Positions 1 through 7,999 of a DNA stretch of 28,607 nucleotides are shown here, piece by piece. The position numbers were made by a program, and so were the translations under genes. How positions within the stretch are numbered: the first letter of the stretch is position 1; each line of letters starts with the position of its first letter. The stretch is from Lachnospiraceae bacterium (GTDB lineage: Bacteria > Bacillota > Clostridia > Lachnospirales > Lachnospiraceae). The stretch lies in the NCBI GenBank assembly GCA_009774375.1, contig VSNO01000039.1:1-28607 (forward strand), given 5' to 3'. The notes under the pieces are model-generated. The model saw nothing but the letters and a program-made list of their open reading frames with translations, did no database searches and was not told where the DNA came from.

Positions 1-746
1 TCAAGAATTTCGAGTTCCTGATCCGGAATGGGGATCTGGTGAAGATCACAAAAAATACCCTGCTCTACAATGGCGTATTTCTGCTGATGAGCCATATGAT
101 CCAGATCGTGCTGGCGATCATGCTCTCGGAGATCATGAATAAGATCTTCAAGAAGATCTCCCAGTCCGTCATTTTGCTCCCGCATTTTATTTCCTATGTA
201 GTGGTCGGCGTGTTTGCCTACAATTTCTTTAATTTTGACAACGGCTTTATCAATTCGCTGCTGGTAAATCTGGGTATGGAGCGCATTTCCTTCTACTCCA
301 CGCCGGGCGTATGGAAATATATCATTGTGTTCTTTTATATATGGAAGACAACCGGCTACGGCATGATCGTCTATATGGCGGCGATCACCGGTATCAGCAG
401 TGAGATCTACGAGGCGTGCTACATCGATGGGGCGAGCCGCTTCCAGCGGATCCGCTATGTGACGCTGCCGCTGCTCAAGCCGACCTTTATCCTGCTGGTC
501 CTGTTTGGACTGGGCGGTATCCTGCGCGGTTCCTTTGACCTGTTCTACAACCTCATCGGAACGAATTCGCTGCTCTACGGGCAGACGGACATCATTGACA
601 CTTATGTATACCGAAGCCTGGTAGGGTCGTTCAACTTTGCCTCCAGTGCGGCGGTAGGATTGTACCAGTCGGTATTCGGCCTGATCTTCGTCATGGTGAT
701 CAACCTGATCGTGCGGAAGGTCGAGCCGGAGAGTGCGCTGTTTTGA
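1..746 (+). CDS. Sugar ABC transporter permease, LplB type (5' end cut off)
   Basis: This is an inner-membrane permease of a CUT1-type carbohydrate ABC importer. The reading frame is open from base 3, and the residues before the first GTG (base 39) read KNFEFLIRNGD, as in LplB proteins just ahead of the permease core. The true start is therefore upstream of the window and about 50-60 N-terminal residues are missing. Several hydrophobic segments are visible. The ATPase-contacting EAA loop reads EACYIDGASRFQRIRYVTLP. The second permease follows after 15 bases and the binding protein after that, so this is one operon. No ATPase is in view; CUT1 systems of this subtype usually share one encoded elsewhere. 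The substrate cannot be read from sequence, but downstream GH3 and SGNH enzymes point to a plant-type oligosaccharide. Confidence 0.92.
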   Translation, partial: KNFEFLIRNGDLVKITKNTLLYNGVFLLMSHMIQIVLAIMLSEIMNKIFKKISQSVILLPHFISYVVVGVFAYNFFNFDNGFINSLLVNLGMERISFYSTPGVWKYIIVFFYIWKTTGYGMIVYMAAITGISSEIYEACYIDGASRFQRIRYVTLPLLKPTFILLVLFGLGGILRGSFDLFYNLIGTNSLLYGQTDIIDTYVYRSLVGSFNFASSAAVGLYQSVFGLIFVMVINLIVRKVEPESALF

Positions 747-761
747 TAAGGAGGGAACTGT

Positions 762-1682
762 ATGGGACAGGGAAAGAAGGAGAGCATGCCCGCTACCAGG
801 ATCAGGATGGGTAAGAGCAACAGGATGCTTTCCATAATATGTTATGTGGTGGTTGGATTGTTTGCGGCAGTGTGCCTGTTTCCGTTTGCGCTGATGATCA
901 CGTCCTCTTTTATGACAGAGAAGGAGATCGTCAGCGAGGGGTACAAGCTGATCCCAAAGGAGTGGACAGCCGCGGCGTACACGTATCTGCTCGATAATCC
1001 AAAGAAGCTTCTGGACGCGTATAAGACGACGATACTCATAACTGTTGTCGGCACGGTCCTGGGACTTGTGATCATGTCCATGGCGGGGTATGTGCTGAAC
1101 CGGAAGGATTTTAAGTACAGGGGGTTCTTCTCGTTTATGATCTACTTTACCACGCTGTTCTCAGGCGGGCTTGTGCCTACATATATCCTGTATGTCAGAT
1201 ATCTGAACCTGAAGGACAATATCTGGGCGATGATACTGCCGGGACTTGTCAGTGCGTGGTCGATCTTTCTGATGCGCAATTTTATGAAGTCGATCCCGGA
1301 TGAGCTGTACGAGTCCGCGACGATGGACGGGGCAGGGCCGTTTACGATCTATCTTAAGATCTTCATGCCGCTCGCGATCCCGTCGCTTGCGACAGTGGGT
1401 CTGTTCCTGGCGCTGGGCTACTGGAATGAGTGGTACAATGCCAGCCTTTACATCGACACGGCATCCAAATATCCGCTGCAGTATTATCTGCAGAAGATGA
1501 TCAACCAGACGAGCATCGAGGCGCTGACGAACGCAGGGCATGTGATCGATGCCGGTATGGTTCCCACGCAGTCTGTGAAGATGGCGACTGCCGTGCTGAC
1601 GACAGGACCGATCATACTGCTCTATCCGTTCGTGCAGAAATACTTTGTCAGCGGACTGACGGTGGGCAGCGTAAAAGGATAG
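762..1682 (+). CDS. Sugar ABC transporter permease, LplC/YtcP type
   Basis: This is the second inner-membrane permease (306 aa) of the carbohydrate importer and pairs with the preceding LplB-like subunit. A basic N-terminus is followed by a first membrane helix at about residues 24-50, with roughly five more helices after it. The EAA loop reads ESATMDGAGPFTIYLKIFMP near residue 190. The C-terminus ends FVSGLTVGSVKG, the usual YtcP/LplC ending. The start is supported by AAGGAGGGAACTGT just upstream. Length is normal for the family. A hairpin lies directly after the stop codon, before the binding-protein gene. Confidence 0.94.
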   Translation: MGQGKKESMPATRIRMGKSNRMLSIICYVVVGLFAAVCLFPFALMITSSFMTEKEIVSEGYKLIPKEWTAAAYTYLLDNPKKLLDAYKTTILITVVGTVLGLVIMSMAGYVLNRKDFKYRGFFSFMIYFTTLFSGGLVPTYILYVRYLNLKDNIWAMILPGLVSAWSIFLMRNFMKSIPDELYESATMDGAGPFTIYLKIFMPLAIPSLATVGLFLALGYWNEWYNASLYIDTASKYPLQYYLQKMINQTSIEALTNAGHVIDAGMVPTQSVKMATAVLTTGPIILLYPFVQKYFVSGLTVGSVKG

Positions 1683-1693
1683 TGGAAAAAATT

Positions 1694-1716
1694 ACCTTTA
1701 CTTTTGCAGTAAAGGT
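1694..1716 (+). promoter_or_regulatory. Intercistronic hairpin ahead of the binding-protein gene
   Basis: A perfect 9-bp inverted repeat, ACCTTTACT / AGTAAAGGT with loop TTTGC, sits between the second permease and the lipoprotein gene. No T-run follows, so it is not a classical terminator. In importer operons such a hairpin often stabilises the binding-protein mRNA or trims read-through so that the binding protein is made in excess. That role is inferred. Confidence 0.55.
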
Positions 1717-1737
1717 TGATAAAATAAGGAGGAAAAT

Positions 1738-3357
1738 ATGAAATTAAGAAAGCAGAAATTAAGGAAAGTTACATCTACGATCGTGTGTGCAGCCATGGCT
1801 GGCACACTTCTGGCAGGCTGCGGCGGTGACAAGGCGGCTGATCAGAACGCATCCCAAAATGCATCAGACACAGGCACCTCGAGCGCGGCAAATGACAGCG
1901 CTTCCAGTGCAGGTACAGCGCAGTCCGGAAGTCCGGATCTCTCCGAGCATGTCACATTGACCTTCTATTTATATGGCTCTCCGGGGGCGGCGAACGAGGA
2001 CATTCTCAAGGAGATCAACACGAAGCTCACGGCGGATATCAATACGTCTGTCGAGGTCAAGTATATCGACTGGGGCGATATCAACACAAAGTATCCGCTG
2101 CTCTGGGCATCGGGCGAGGAATTTGACATGGCGTATGCTTCCATCAACACGGCAGTTCCTTTTTATACGCTGGCAAAACAGGGATCCCTGTATGATATTT
2201 CAGGAATTCTGGACAGCTGCGCGCCGGTGTTGAAGAATGCGATCGATGATGCGGGCTGGGCGGCAGCTTCCACCACAGAGGGGATCTTCGGCGTGCCAAG
2301 CCTTGGCGCAGGCTACAATACATACGGCTTCGTCTACAACAAGGCGAACTGCAGGGCGTGGGGGATCGACGAGGTGACAGACCTTGCGTCCATGGAGGCG
2401 TACTGTGATGCGTCTGTCGCGAACGGGATCTATCCGATCAACGGCAACCCGGAGGTTGCGATGGATTTTTATCATATGCTGGAAGGGATGACCGGAAACT
2501 GGGTTCCTGCGCCGGGCATAGCGACCAGTGAGATGTATCTGATGTGTACGGACTACAACGATTATCAGGCAGTGGTCCATCCTGCTTTCACGGATGAGTT
2601 TGAGGCGTTCGTCATCAAACTGGATGAGTGGTCAAAGAAAGGCTACTGGCCGACGGATATCATGTCTGCCTCCACAGGTGACAAGGATATGTACAAGAAC
2701 GGGCAGAGCAGTGCGTACATCACGCATATGGCGGACTGGACGGGCAATTTTACGGCGATCCACGGACAGCTCCCCGATCAGGATATCGACGCGTGGTATT
2801 TTGCGCAGGACAATGACAAGGTGCTCAAGAGCTCTCCGGCGCAGGATCTGACGGTCATCAACGCGAACTGCAAGTATCCGGAGCGGTGTCTGATGGCGAT
2901 CGAGAAGTTCATGACGGATGAATCGTACTACAGATTGTGGCAGAATGGTATAGAGGGACGCCAGTACGAGATCGTGGACGGTTATCTGGAGAAGCCGGCT
3001 TCCTTCAGCGAGGATGTGGACGGCGGCGGATTCTCCGCGTGGGCGTTCAGCAACACGGAGTTCAAGATCCCGCTCAAGGTAGAGCATCCGAGCCGTTATG
3101 AGAAGATCGCGGAGTGGGAGGAGGATCATATCAATGACCCCTACACAGGTTTCAGCTTTGATGATGCCAATGTGAAGGCGGAGCTGTCTGCGATCTCCAA
3201 CGTGAACTCTACACTCGGCATCCAGCTGATGCTCGGCAAGACGGATGATGTGAATGCCGCGCTGCAGCAGTACAGGGACCAGTTAAAGTCAGCGGGGATC
3301 GACACCGTGATCGAAGAATTAAAGACACAGCTTCAGGCCTTTACGCCTGTTAAATAA
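1738..3357 (+). CDS. Sugar-binding lipoprotein of the ABC importer (LipO/YtcQ type)
   Basis: This is the extracellular solute-binding protein (539 aa), tethered to the outer face of the membrane. Residues 1-27 are a signal peptide with a lysine/arginine-rich start and a lipobox LLAGC, giving lipidated Cys28. A Gly/Ser/Ala/Asn-rich linker spans about residues 29-68. The bilobed binding fold starts at HVTLTFYLYGSPG. The C-terminal part (NVNSTLGIQLMLGKTDDVNAALQQYR... AAGIDTVIEEL-like) resembles the DUF3502 region of LipO proteins. The start has a clean AAGGAGGAAA ribosome site. It completes the importer encoded by the two upstream permeases and is probably the most highly expressed gene of the operon. 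The ligand is unknown. Confidence 0.93.
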   Translation: MKLRKQKLRKVTSTIVCAAMAGTLLAGCGGDKAADQNASQNASDTGTSSAANDSASSAGTAQSGSPDLSEHVTLTFYLYGSPGAANEDILKEINTKLTADINTSVEVKYIDWGDINTKYPLLWASGEEFDMAYASINTAVPFYTLAKQGSLYDISGILDSCAPVLKNAIDDAGWAAASTTEGIFGVPSLGAGYNTYGFVYNKANCRAWGIDEVTDLASMEAYCDASVANGIYPINGNPEVAMDFYHMLEGMTGNWVPAPGIATSEMYLMCTDYNDYQAVVHPAFTDEFEAFVIKLDEWSKKGYWPTDIMSASTGDKDMYKNGQSSAYITHMADWTGNFTAIHGQLPDQDIDAWYFAQDNDKVLKSSPAQDLTVINANCKYPERCLMAIEKFMTDESYYRLWQNGIEGRQYEIVDGYLEKPASFSEDVDGGGFSAWAFSNTEFKIPLKVEHPSRYEKIAEWEEDHINDPYTGFSFDDANVKAELSAISNVNSTLGIQLMLGKTDDVNAALQQYRDQLKSAGIDTVIEELKTQLQAFTPVK

Positions 3358-3410
3358 GAAACAGTAAGACCACGGGACATCGCGCAGAGCGTTTCCGTGA
3401 AGGGACAAAG

Positions 3411-3441
3411 ACGGGGCTGCAGCAGGAATGCAGCCCTGTTT
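3411..3441 (+). terminator. Rho-independent terminator after the importer operon
   Basis: The stem ACGGGGCTGCA / TGCAGCCCTGT (11 bp with one G-T pair, 7-base loop GCAGGAA) is followed by a short TTTAT. The stem is strong and the T-tract weak, so some read-through into the regulator gene is likely. Confidence 0.6.
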
Positions 3442-3448
3442 ATGCACA

Positions 3449-3491
3449 GACCCGTGCAGAGGAAATATGCCGCTAGTGCGGCGCACGGGTC
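3449..3491 (+). promoter_or_regulatory. Nested hairpin in the leader of the LacI-family gene
   Basis: An outer perfect stem GACCCGTGC (3449-3457) / GCACGGGTC (3483-3491) directly stacks on an inner perfect stem GCCGC TAGT GCGGC (3469-3482), leaving an 11-base bulge on the 5' side only. It ends about 20 bases before the ribosome site of the regulator gene and has no T-run. It may act on translation or mRNA stability, or be part of a regulatory RNA. Function is not known. Confidence 0.45.
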
Positions 3492-3523
3492 GCGCACGAG
3501 TAGGGGGAAAATCGGAGGAAGAA

Positions 3524-4555
3524 ATGGCGAATATCAACATTAAGGACATTGCAAGGTTATCGGGCGTGGGGATTGCCACGGTTTCCCGTGTGATCAATCA
3601 GACGGGGTATGTGAGCGAGAAGACGCGCAAAAAGGTTATGGATGTCATTAATGAATACAACTATATTCCAAACAACAATGCGCGGAATCTGAAACTGACA
3701 CAGTCGGAGAACATCGCATTGTTCGTGAAATACATTTCGAATCCTTTTTTTGAAAAGATGATCGAGATCATTCAGCAGGAGGTGGCTTCGAGGGGGTATC
3801 CCCTGCTGATACAGAATGTGGACGAAAATTCGGACGAGCTGGATTTTGCCATCAGCGAATCGATGCAGCGCAATCTGTGCGGGCTGATCATCATGGGCGG
3901 CTCCTACTCCTCCTACACGGAGGCAAAGTTTCGGCAGCTTGGGATCCCGTGTGTGCTGCTCACGGTCAATTCTGAGGGGAATGTGGATCCGACGCTGTAC
4001 TCGAGCGTTACGATCAATGACGAGCTGGAGGGGTATCGGGCGACCAACTATCTCATCGAGATGGGGCACCGCAGGATCGGTTTTTTGTATAAGGATATGG
4101 AAAATGTGGTGACACCGAACATTCTGCGCTACCGGGGATATATCCGGGCGCTGGAGGAGAGCGGGATCCCGGTGGATGAGAAACTGATCGCGCCGGGGAT
4201 ACCGTCCATAGGTATGGGTTTCCGTGCCGGATTTCAGGCCATGAAGGGGTTGATGCAGCGCAACCCGGATATGACTGCCGTGTTTGCGTTCTCTGACGTT
4301 CTTGCGATCGGTGCGGCGAAGGCGGCGCTCAATATGGGCAGGCAGATCCCCGATGACATCTCGGTCATCGGGTTTGACGGCATCGAGATGGCAGAATTCT
4401 ACAACCCGACGCTCGACACCGTGTATCAGCCGGCGACGGAGATGGCGCTCTCTGCGGTCTCGCTGCTGCATGGCATGATGAACGGGGAGCGGACACAGCA
4501 TATTGTGTGCGACTCTGTGATCATGAAGCGCGGATCGGTGAAGATGCTGCGGTAA
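3524..4555 (+). CDS. LacI-family transcriptional regulator
   Basis: This is a cytoplasmic DNA-binding regulator of 343 aa. The LacI helix-turn-helix and hinge are at residues 4-60 (IKDIARLSGVGIATVSRVIN, then the NNARNLKLTQ hinge). The periplasmic-binding-like effector domain follows (SENIALFVKY... to the C-terminus), with the typical SVIGFDGIEMAEF segment. The ATG at 3524 is chosen because CGGAGGAAG lies just before it and MANINIKDIA is the normal family start. An upstream in-frame ATG at 3428 would add 32 residues unlike the family and would lie inside hairpin sequence. It sits between the importer and the hydrolases, so it most likely senses the imported sugar and controls this locus. No convincing LacI-type operator was found within the window. 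Confidence 0.93.
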   Translation: MANINIKDIARLSGVGIATVSRVINQTGYVSEKTRKKVMDVINEYNYIPNNNARNLKLTQSENIALFVKYISNPFFEKMIEIIQQEVASRGYPLLIQNVDENSDELDFAISESMQRNLCGLIIMGGSYSSYTEAKFRQLGIPCVLLTVNSEGNVDPTLYSSVTINDELEGYRATNYLIEMGHRRIGFLYKDMENVVTPNILRYRGYIRALEESGIPVDEKLIAPGIPSIGMGFRAGFQAMKGLMQRNPDMTAVFAFSDVLAIGAAKAALNMGRQIPDDISVIGFDGIEMAEFYNPTLDTVYQPATEMALSAVSLLHGMMNGERTQHIVCDSVIMKRGSVKMLR

Positions 4556-4570
4556 TGGAGGATTATTTAT

Positions 4571-5323
4571 ATGGAAAGAAGACAATTTCAGCTGTTGGCG
4601 GTGGGGAACAGCTTCAGTGAGGATGCGCTGTACTATTTGCATGATATCTGTGCGGCTGCAGACGTGCCGTGCAAAGTGGTCAATCTCTACATAGGCGGCT
4701 GCAGCCTGCAGCGCCACTGTGAGAACATCGACTCTGGAGAACAAGTGTATCAATACCAGTGCAACGGGCATTTTGACGGGCGGATGGTATCCTTGGAGGA
4801 GGCGCTTTCGGAGGGGGCGTGGGACTATATCCTGATGCAGCAGGCAAGCCACGACAGCGGACTCTGGGAGACGTACGAGCCATGGCTGTCCCGGCTGGCA
4901 GACTATCTGCGGCATGGCTGTCCCGGCGCGGAGCTTCTGCTGCACAAGACCTGGGCGTACGAGCAGGACAGCACCCACGAGGCGTTTGAGCGCTATCACT
5001 GCAGCCAGCAGGAGATGTACGAGGCGCTGTCGCACTGTTATCAGAAAGCGGCTGCGCAGCTTGGCGTGCGCATGATCCCAAGTGCGGATGTGATACAGGC
5101 AGTGCGCGGGGAAGCGGGCTTTCGCTATGAGCGGGGAGAACAGAGCCTGTGCAGGGACGGGTTCCATATGCATATGATCTATGGACGATTTCTGTTAGGT
5201 GCGCTGTTCTATGCATTTTTGACGGGTAAAAATATCTGCGAGAACCCCTTCTGTCCGGACGGGGCGGAGGCGGACAAGATTCAGGTCATTCGGAGGAATA
5301 TAAAATGGAACAGGACAAATTGA
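4571..5323 (+). CDS. SGNH-fold hydrolase, DUF4886-like
   Basis: This 250-aa protein has no signal peptide, so it should act in the cytoplasm. The N-terminus LLAVGNSFSEDALYYLHDI carries SGNH block I with candidate nucleophile Ser14. A second motif YILMQQASHDSG fits the central blocks. RDGFHMHMIYGRFL near the C-terminus supplies the Asp196-x-x-His199 pair of block V. This layout matches DUF4886 proteins of the SGNH/GDSL superfamily. Many relatives are esterases, so a carbohydrate deacylase for the sugar imported by this locus is a reasonable inference, but the substrate is not shown. Its end overlaps the start of the GH3 gene by 19 bases, indicating translational coupling. It starts 15 bases after the regulator gene. 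Confidence 0.82.
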   Translation: MERRQFQLLAVGNSFSEDALYYLHDICAAADVPCKVVNLYIGGCSLQRHCENIDSGEQVYQYQCNGHFDGRMVSLEEALSEGAWDYILMQQASHDSGLWETYEPWLSRLADYLRHGCPGAELLLHKTWAYEQDSTHEAFERYHCSQQEMYEALSHCYQKAAAQLGVRMIPSADVIQAVRGEAGFRYERGEQSLCRDGFHMHMIYGRFLLGALFYAFLTGKNICENPFCPDGAEADKIQVIRRNIKWNRTN

Positions 5324-7491
5324 TATCGTTATTGAACGACATGTCCCTGGAGGAAAAGATCGGCCAGATGCTGCAGGTGAGCGGCATGTTTTACACGGAG
5401 GACGGCGTGCTCACCGGTCCCGCGAACACAGTTGGATTCACGCAGGAGGAGATCCGGCTGGCGGGCAGCGTGCTGGGCTCGGTGGGAGCAGAACAGTTAA
5501 AAAAGATACAGAGGGAGTACATGGAGCAGCATCCGCACCATATTCCCCTGATCTTTATGGCGGATATCATCAATGGTTTCCGGACGATCTTTCCGATCCC
5601 GCTCGCGCAGGGCTGTACCTTTGACCCGGAGCTGGTGGAGGAGGGTGCGGCCGCCGCGGCGCGGGAGTCGGCTGCGACGGGACTGCACCTGACATTTTCA
5701 CCGATGGCAGACCTCGTGCGGGATGCGCGGTGGGGACGCGTGATGGAGTCCACAGGTGAGGACGCATGGCTGAACGGACGCTTTGCCAGGGCGATGGTGG
5801 AAGGATATCAGGGACATGGCAGCCTGAAGGAAAAGGGACGGATCGCCGCCTGCGTGAAACACTTTGCGGGGTACGGCGCGCCGACGGCAGGGCGCGATTA
5901 CAATGCCGTGGAGCTCTCGGAGCGCACGCTGCGCGACGACTATCTTCCGGCGTACAAGGAGGCGGTCGACGCTGGTGCGGCGACTGTGATGACCAGCTTC
6001 AACACGCTCGACAGGGTGCCATCCTCCGCAAACCGCTGGCTGATGCGGGATATCCTGCGCGGTGAGATGGGATTTGAGGGGGTGCTGATCTCCGACTGGG
6101 CGGCGATCGGGGAGCTGTGCAGCCACGGCGTGGCGCAGGATCAGGAGGAGGCGGCGCGGCTTGCGCTGGAAGCCGGCGTGGACATTGACATGATGACAAA
6201 CTGCTACTGCAGGCATCTGAACAGGCTGGTGGCGTCCGGTGCGGTCAGCGGGACGCTAATCGACGAGGCAGTGCTGCGCATCCTGAAGCTCAAAAATGAT
6301 CTTGGATTGTTCGAGAATCCATATAAGGACGCGGATGAAGCGCAGGAGCAGGAACTCGCGCTCTGCGCCGCACACAGGCAGACTGCCCGGCGGATGGCGG
6401 CGGAGTCGTTCGTGCTGCTGAAAAATGACGGCATGCTGCCGCTTGCGGGCGAAAGGACGGCTTATATAGGTCCTTATGCGGCAAACGGGGAGATATACGG
6501 TGCGTGGTCGATGTTCGGCACGCCGGAGACGACAGTTACCATAGAGCAGGGCATAAAAAACAGAGGTGACATACAGGCGCATTTTGCAGAGGGCTGCCTG
6601 TTATCAGAGGATTTTGGCAGATCGGAGAACGCCTGCGAGTCAGATAAGCCAGCCGGAAAGCTTCTGCAGGAGGCGGTGGAGCTGGCAAAGAGGGCGGACA
6701 AGGTCGTGCTGGCGCTGGGCGAGCACCGCTGGCAGTCCGGGGAGGCGGCCAGCCGCGCCGATATCACACTTCCAGCCTGTCAGATGGAGCTGTTCCGGCA
6801 GGTCTGCGCAGTGAACAGAAACGTTGTCGTCGTTCTTTTCAGCGGCAGACCGCTCGATATCCGGGAGATCAGCGAGCGCGCGGCGGCGGTGCTCGCGGTC
6901 TGGATGCCGGGAACGGAGGGCGGAAATGCCATTGCGGATGTGCTGTTCGGCGATGTGAATCCGTCGGGCAGGCTTTCTATGAGTTTCCCGTACTGTGTGG
7001 GGCAGGTTCCGGTATTCTACGGGCAGTTCCGGACAGGACGCCCGTATACAGAAGGCATGGAGGATCAGTACGTCTCCCGCTATCTGGATATTCCAAACAG
7101 ACCGCTCTATCCTTTTGGATATGGATTGTCCTACACCACGTTTGAGATCGGACCTGTGCAGCTTGACGCACAGCAGATGAGACGGACGGACAGGCTGCGT
7201 GTGTCCGTGACTGTGAAAAATACCGGAACGGTGAGCGGCAGCGAGGTGGTACAGATGTACCTGACGGATGTGCACGCGAGCGTGGCGCGCCCTGTGCGGG
7301 AGCTCAGGGGTTTTTGCAAGGTTCATCTCGACCCGGGCGAGGAGAAGGAGGTCAGCTTCGAGATCGCGGAGAATATGCTGCGCTTTCATGATATCCATAT
7401 GAATTATGTGAGTGAACCCGGAGCGTTCCGGGTATATGTCGGAAATTCCAGCGGGACGGAGAATGGGGCGGAATTTGTGCTGGAGGAGTAG
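5305..7491 (+). CDS. Glycoside hydrolase family 3 beta-glycosidase
   Basis: This is an exo-acting retaining beta-glycosidase of 728 aa with no signal peptide, so it should cleave imported oligosaccharides in the cytoplasm. Domains in order are an N-terminal TIM barrel (about 5-330), an alpha/beta sandwich (about 370-590) and a C-terminal fibronectin-III-like domain (about 625-720, TVKNTGTVSGSEVVQMYL). The catalytic nucleophile is Asp264 in GVLISDWAAIG. The expected acid/base is Glu480 in SGEAASRADITLP. KHFAGYG and GRDYNAVELSERTLRDDYLPAY match BglX-type enzymes. Beta-glucosidase and beta-xylosidase activities cannot be told apart from sequence. The gene overlaps the SGNH gene and ends the operon at a strong terminator. 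Confidence 0.95.
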   Translation: MEQDKLISLLNDMSLEEKIGQMLQVSGMFYTEDGVLTGPANTVGFTQEEIRLAGSVLGSVGAEQLKKIQREYMEQHPHHIPLIFMADIINGFRTIFPIPLAQGCTFDPELVEEGAAAAARESAATGLHLTFSPMADLVRDARWGRVMESTGEDAWLNGRFARAMVEGYQGHGSLKEKGRIAACVKHFAGYGAPTAGRDYNAVELSERTLRDDYLPAYKEAVDAGAATVMTSFNTLDRVPSSANRWLMRDILRGEMGFEGVLISDWAAIGELCSHGVAQDQEEAARLALEAGVDIDMMTNCYCRHLNRLVASGAVSGTLIDEAVLRILKLKNDLGLFENPYKDADEAQEQELALCAAHRQTARRMAAESFVLLKNDGMLPLAGERTAYIGPYAANGEIYGAWSMFGTPETTVTIEQGIKNRGDIQAHFAEGCLLSEDFGRSENACESDKPAGKLLQEAVELAKRADKVVLALGEHRWQSGEAASRADITLPACQMELFRQVCAVNRNVVVVLFSGRPLDIREISERAAAVLAVWMPGTEGGNAIADVLFGDVNPSGRLSMSFPYCVGQVPVFYGQFRTGRPYTEGMEDQYVSRYLDIPNRPLYPFGYGLSYTTFEIGPVQLDAQQMRRTDRLRVSVTVKNTGTVSGSEVVQMYLTDVHASVARPVRELRGFCKVHLDPGEEKEVSFEIAENMLRFHDIHMNYVSEPGAFRVYVGNSSGTENGAEFVLEE

Positions 7492-7493
7492 CG

Positions 7494-7536
7494 AAAAAAG
7501 GGAAATCACCTGTTTTCAGGTGATTTCCCTTTTTTG
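7494..7536. terminator. Strong rho-independent terminator after the GH3 gene
   Basis: A perfect 13-bp stem GGGAAATCACCTG / CAGGTGATTTCCC with TTTT loop is flanked by an A-run on the left and six T on the right. It should work in both directions. It separates the glycan locus from the PadR operon. Confidence 0.93.
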
Positions 7537-7538
7537 TA

Positions 7539-7567
7539 TTGACAGGCGCATGTTCTTGTGCTATGCT
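7539..7567 (+). promoter_or_regulatory. Sigma-A promoter of the PadR operon
   Basis: A consensus -35 TTGACA (7539-7544) and a -10 TATGCT (7562-7567) are separated by exactly 17 bases, placing the transcription start near 7574. It lies directly after the GH3 terminator and 84 bases before the PadR start codon. Confidence 0.85.
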
Positions 7568-7570
7568 GAT

Positions 7571-7617
7571 ACTACGATAGACGTAGCAATGATAATCGTA
7601 GCAACGATAATCGTTGC
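7571..7617 (+). promoter_or_regulatory. Three tandem operator-like palindromes before padR
   Basis: Three 17-base boxes repeat every 15 bases from the predicted transcription start. Box 3 (7601-7617), GCAACGATAATCGTTGC, is a perfect 8+1+8 palindrome. Box 2 (7586-7602) differs at two positions and box 1 (7571-7587) at about five. Adjacent boxes share two bases. Their place over and just after the start site fits repression, most simply autorepression by the PadR protein encoded next. Confidence 0.65.
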
Positions 7618-7650
7618 TCTGCCTGTCGTAGATAAGGAAGGAGGTTTTTC

Positions 7651-7995
7651 ATGAGCAGTATCAGCAGCGATATCATACGTGGATACAATGATACGATGAT
7701 CCTGTATCTGCTGTGGGATGAGCCGTCGTATGGGTATGAGATTTCGAAGCGGATCAGGAATCTGTCGGAGGAAAAGTATGCGATCAAGGAGACAACGCTC
7801 TATTCTGCCTTTACACGGCTGGAAAAAAATGGTTTTGTCGAATCCTTTGCCGACAGCGACATGGTGAATGGAAAGCGCAGGACCTATTACAGGATCACCG
7901 AACAGGGCAGGCAGTATTACCGTGAGAAGTGTGCGGAGTGGACACTGACCAAGGAGGTTGTGGAAAAGTTTATCAGGCAGGATGGAGGTATGTAG
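7651..7995 (+). CDS. PadR-family transcriptional regulator
   Basis: This is a 114-aa cytoplasmic winged-helix regulator. The N-terminal pattern (DTMILYLLWDEPSYGYEISKRI) and the wing region (YAIKETTLYSAFTRLEKNGFVES... GKRRTYYRITEQGRQY) are characteristic of PadR proteins, and the C-terminal helix gives the dimer. GGAAGGAGG sits at normal distance from the ATG. It heads an operon with DUF1700 and DUF4097 proteins, a common Firmicute arrangement in which PadR controls an envelope-stress gene set. The next gene begins five bases after its stop codon. Confidence 0.94.
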   Translation: MSSISSDIIRGYNDTMILYLLWDEPSYGYEISKRIRNLSEEKYAIKETTLYSAFTRLEKNGFVESFADSDMVNGKRRTYYRITEQGRQYYREKCAEWTLTKEVVEKFIRQDGGM

Positions 7996-7999
7996 GAGT

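Noticed and set aside
3428..3523. Upstream in-frame start for the LacI-type gene
   Set aside because: It would translate through the terminator loop and the nested hairpin, and adds residues not found in the family.
3557..5173. Very long open frame (538 codons) on the minus strand
   Set aside because: It lies wholly opposite the LacI-type and SGNH genes, its product is a His/Arg-rich string with no family features, and no ribosome site precedes it. It is a by-product of GC-rich codon use.
6640..7509. Minus-strand frame of 289 codons opposite the GH3 gene
   Set aside because: The GH3 reading frame carries all conserved motifs; the opposite frame has low-complexity composition and starts inside the terminator.
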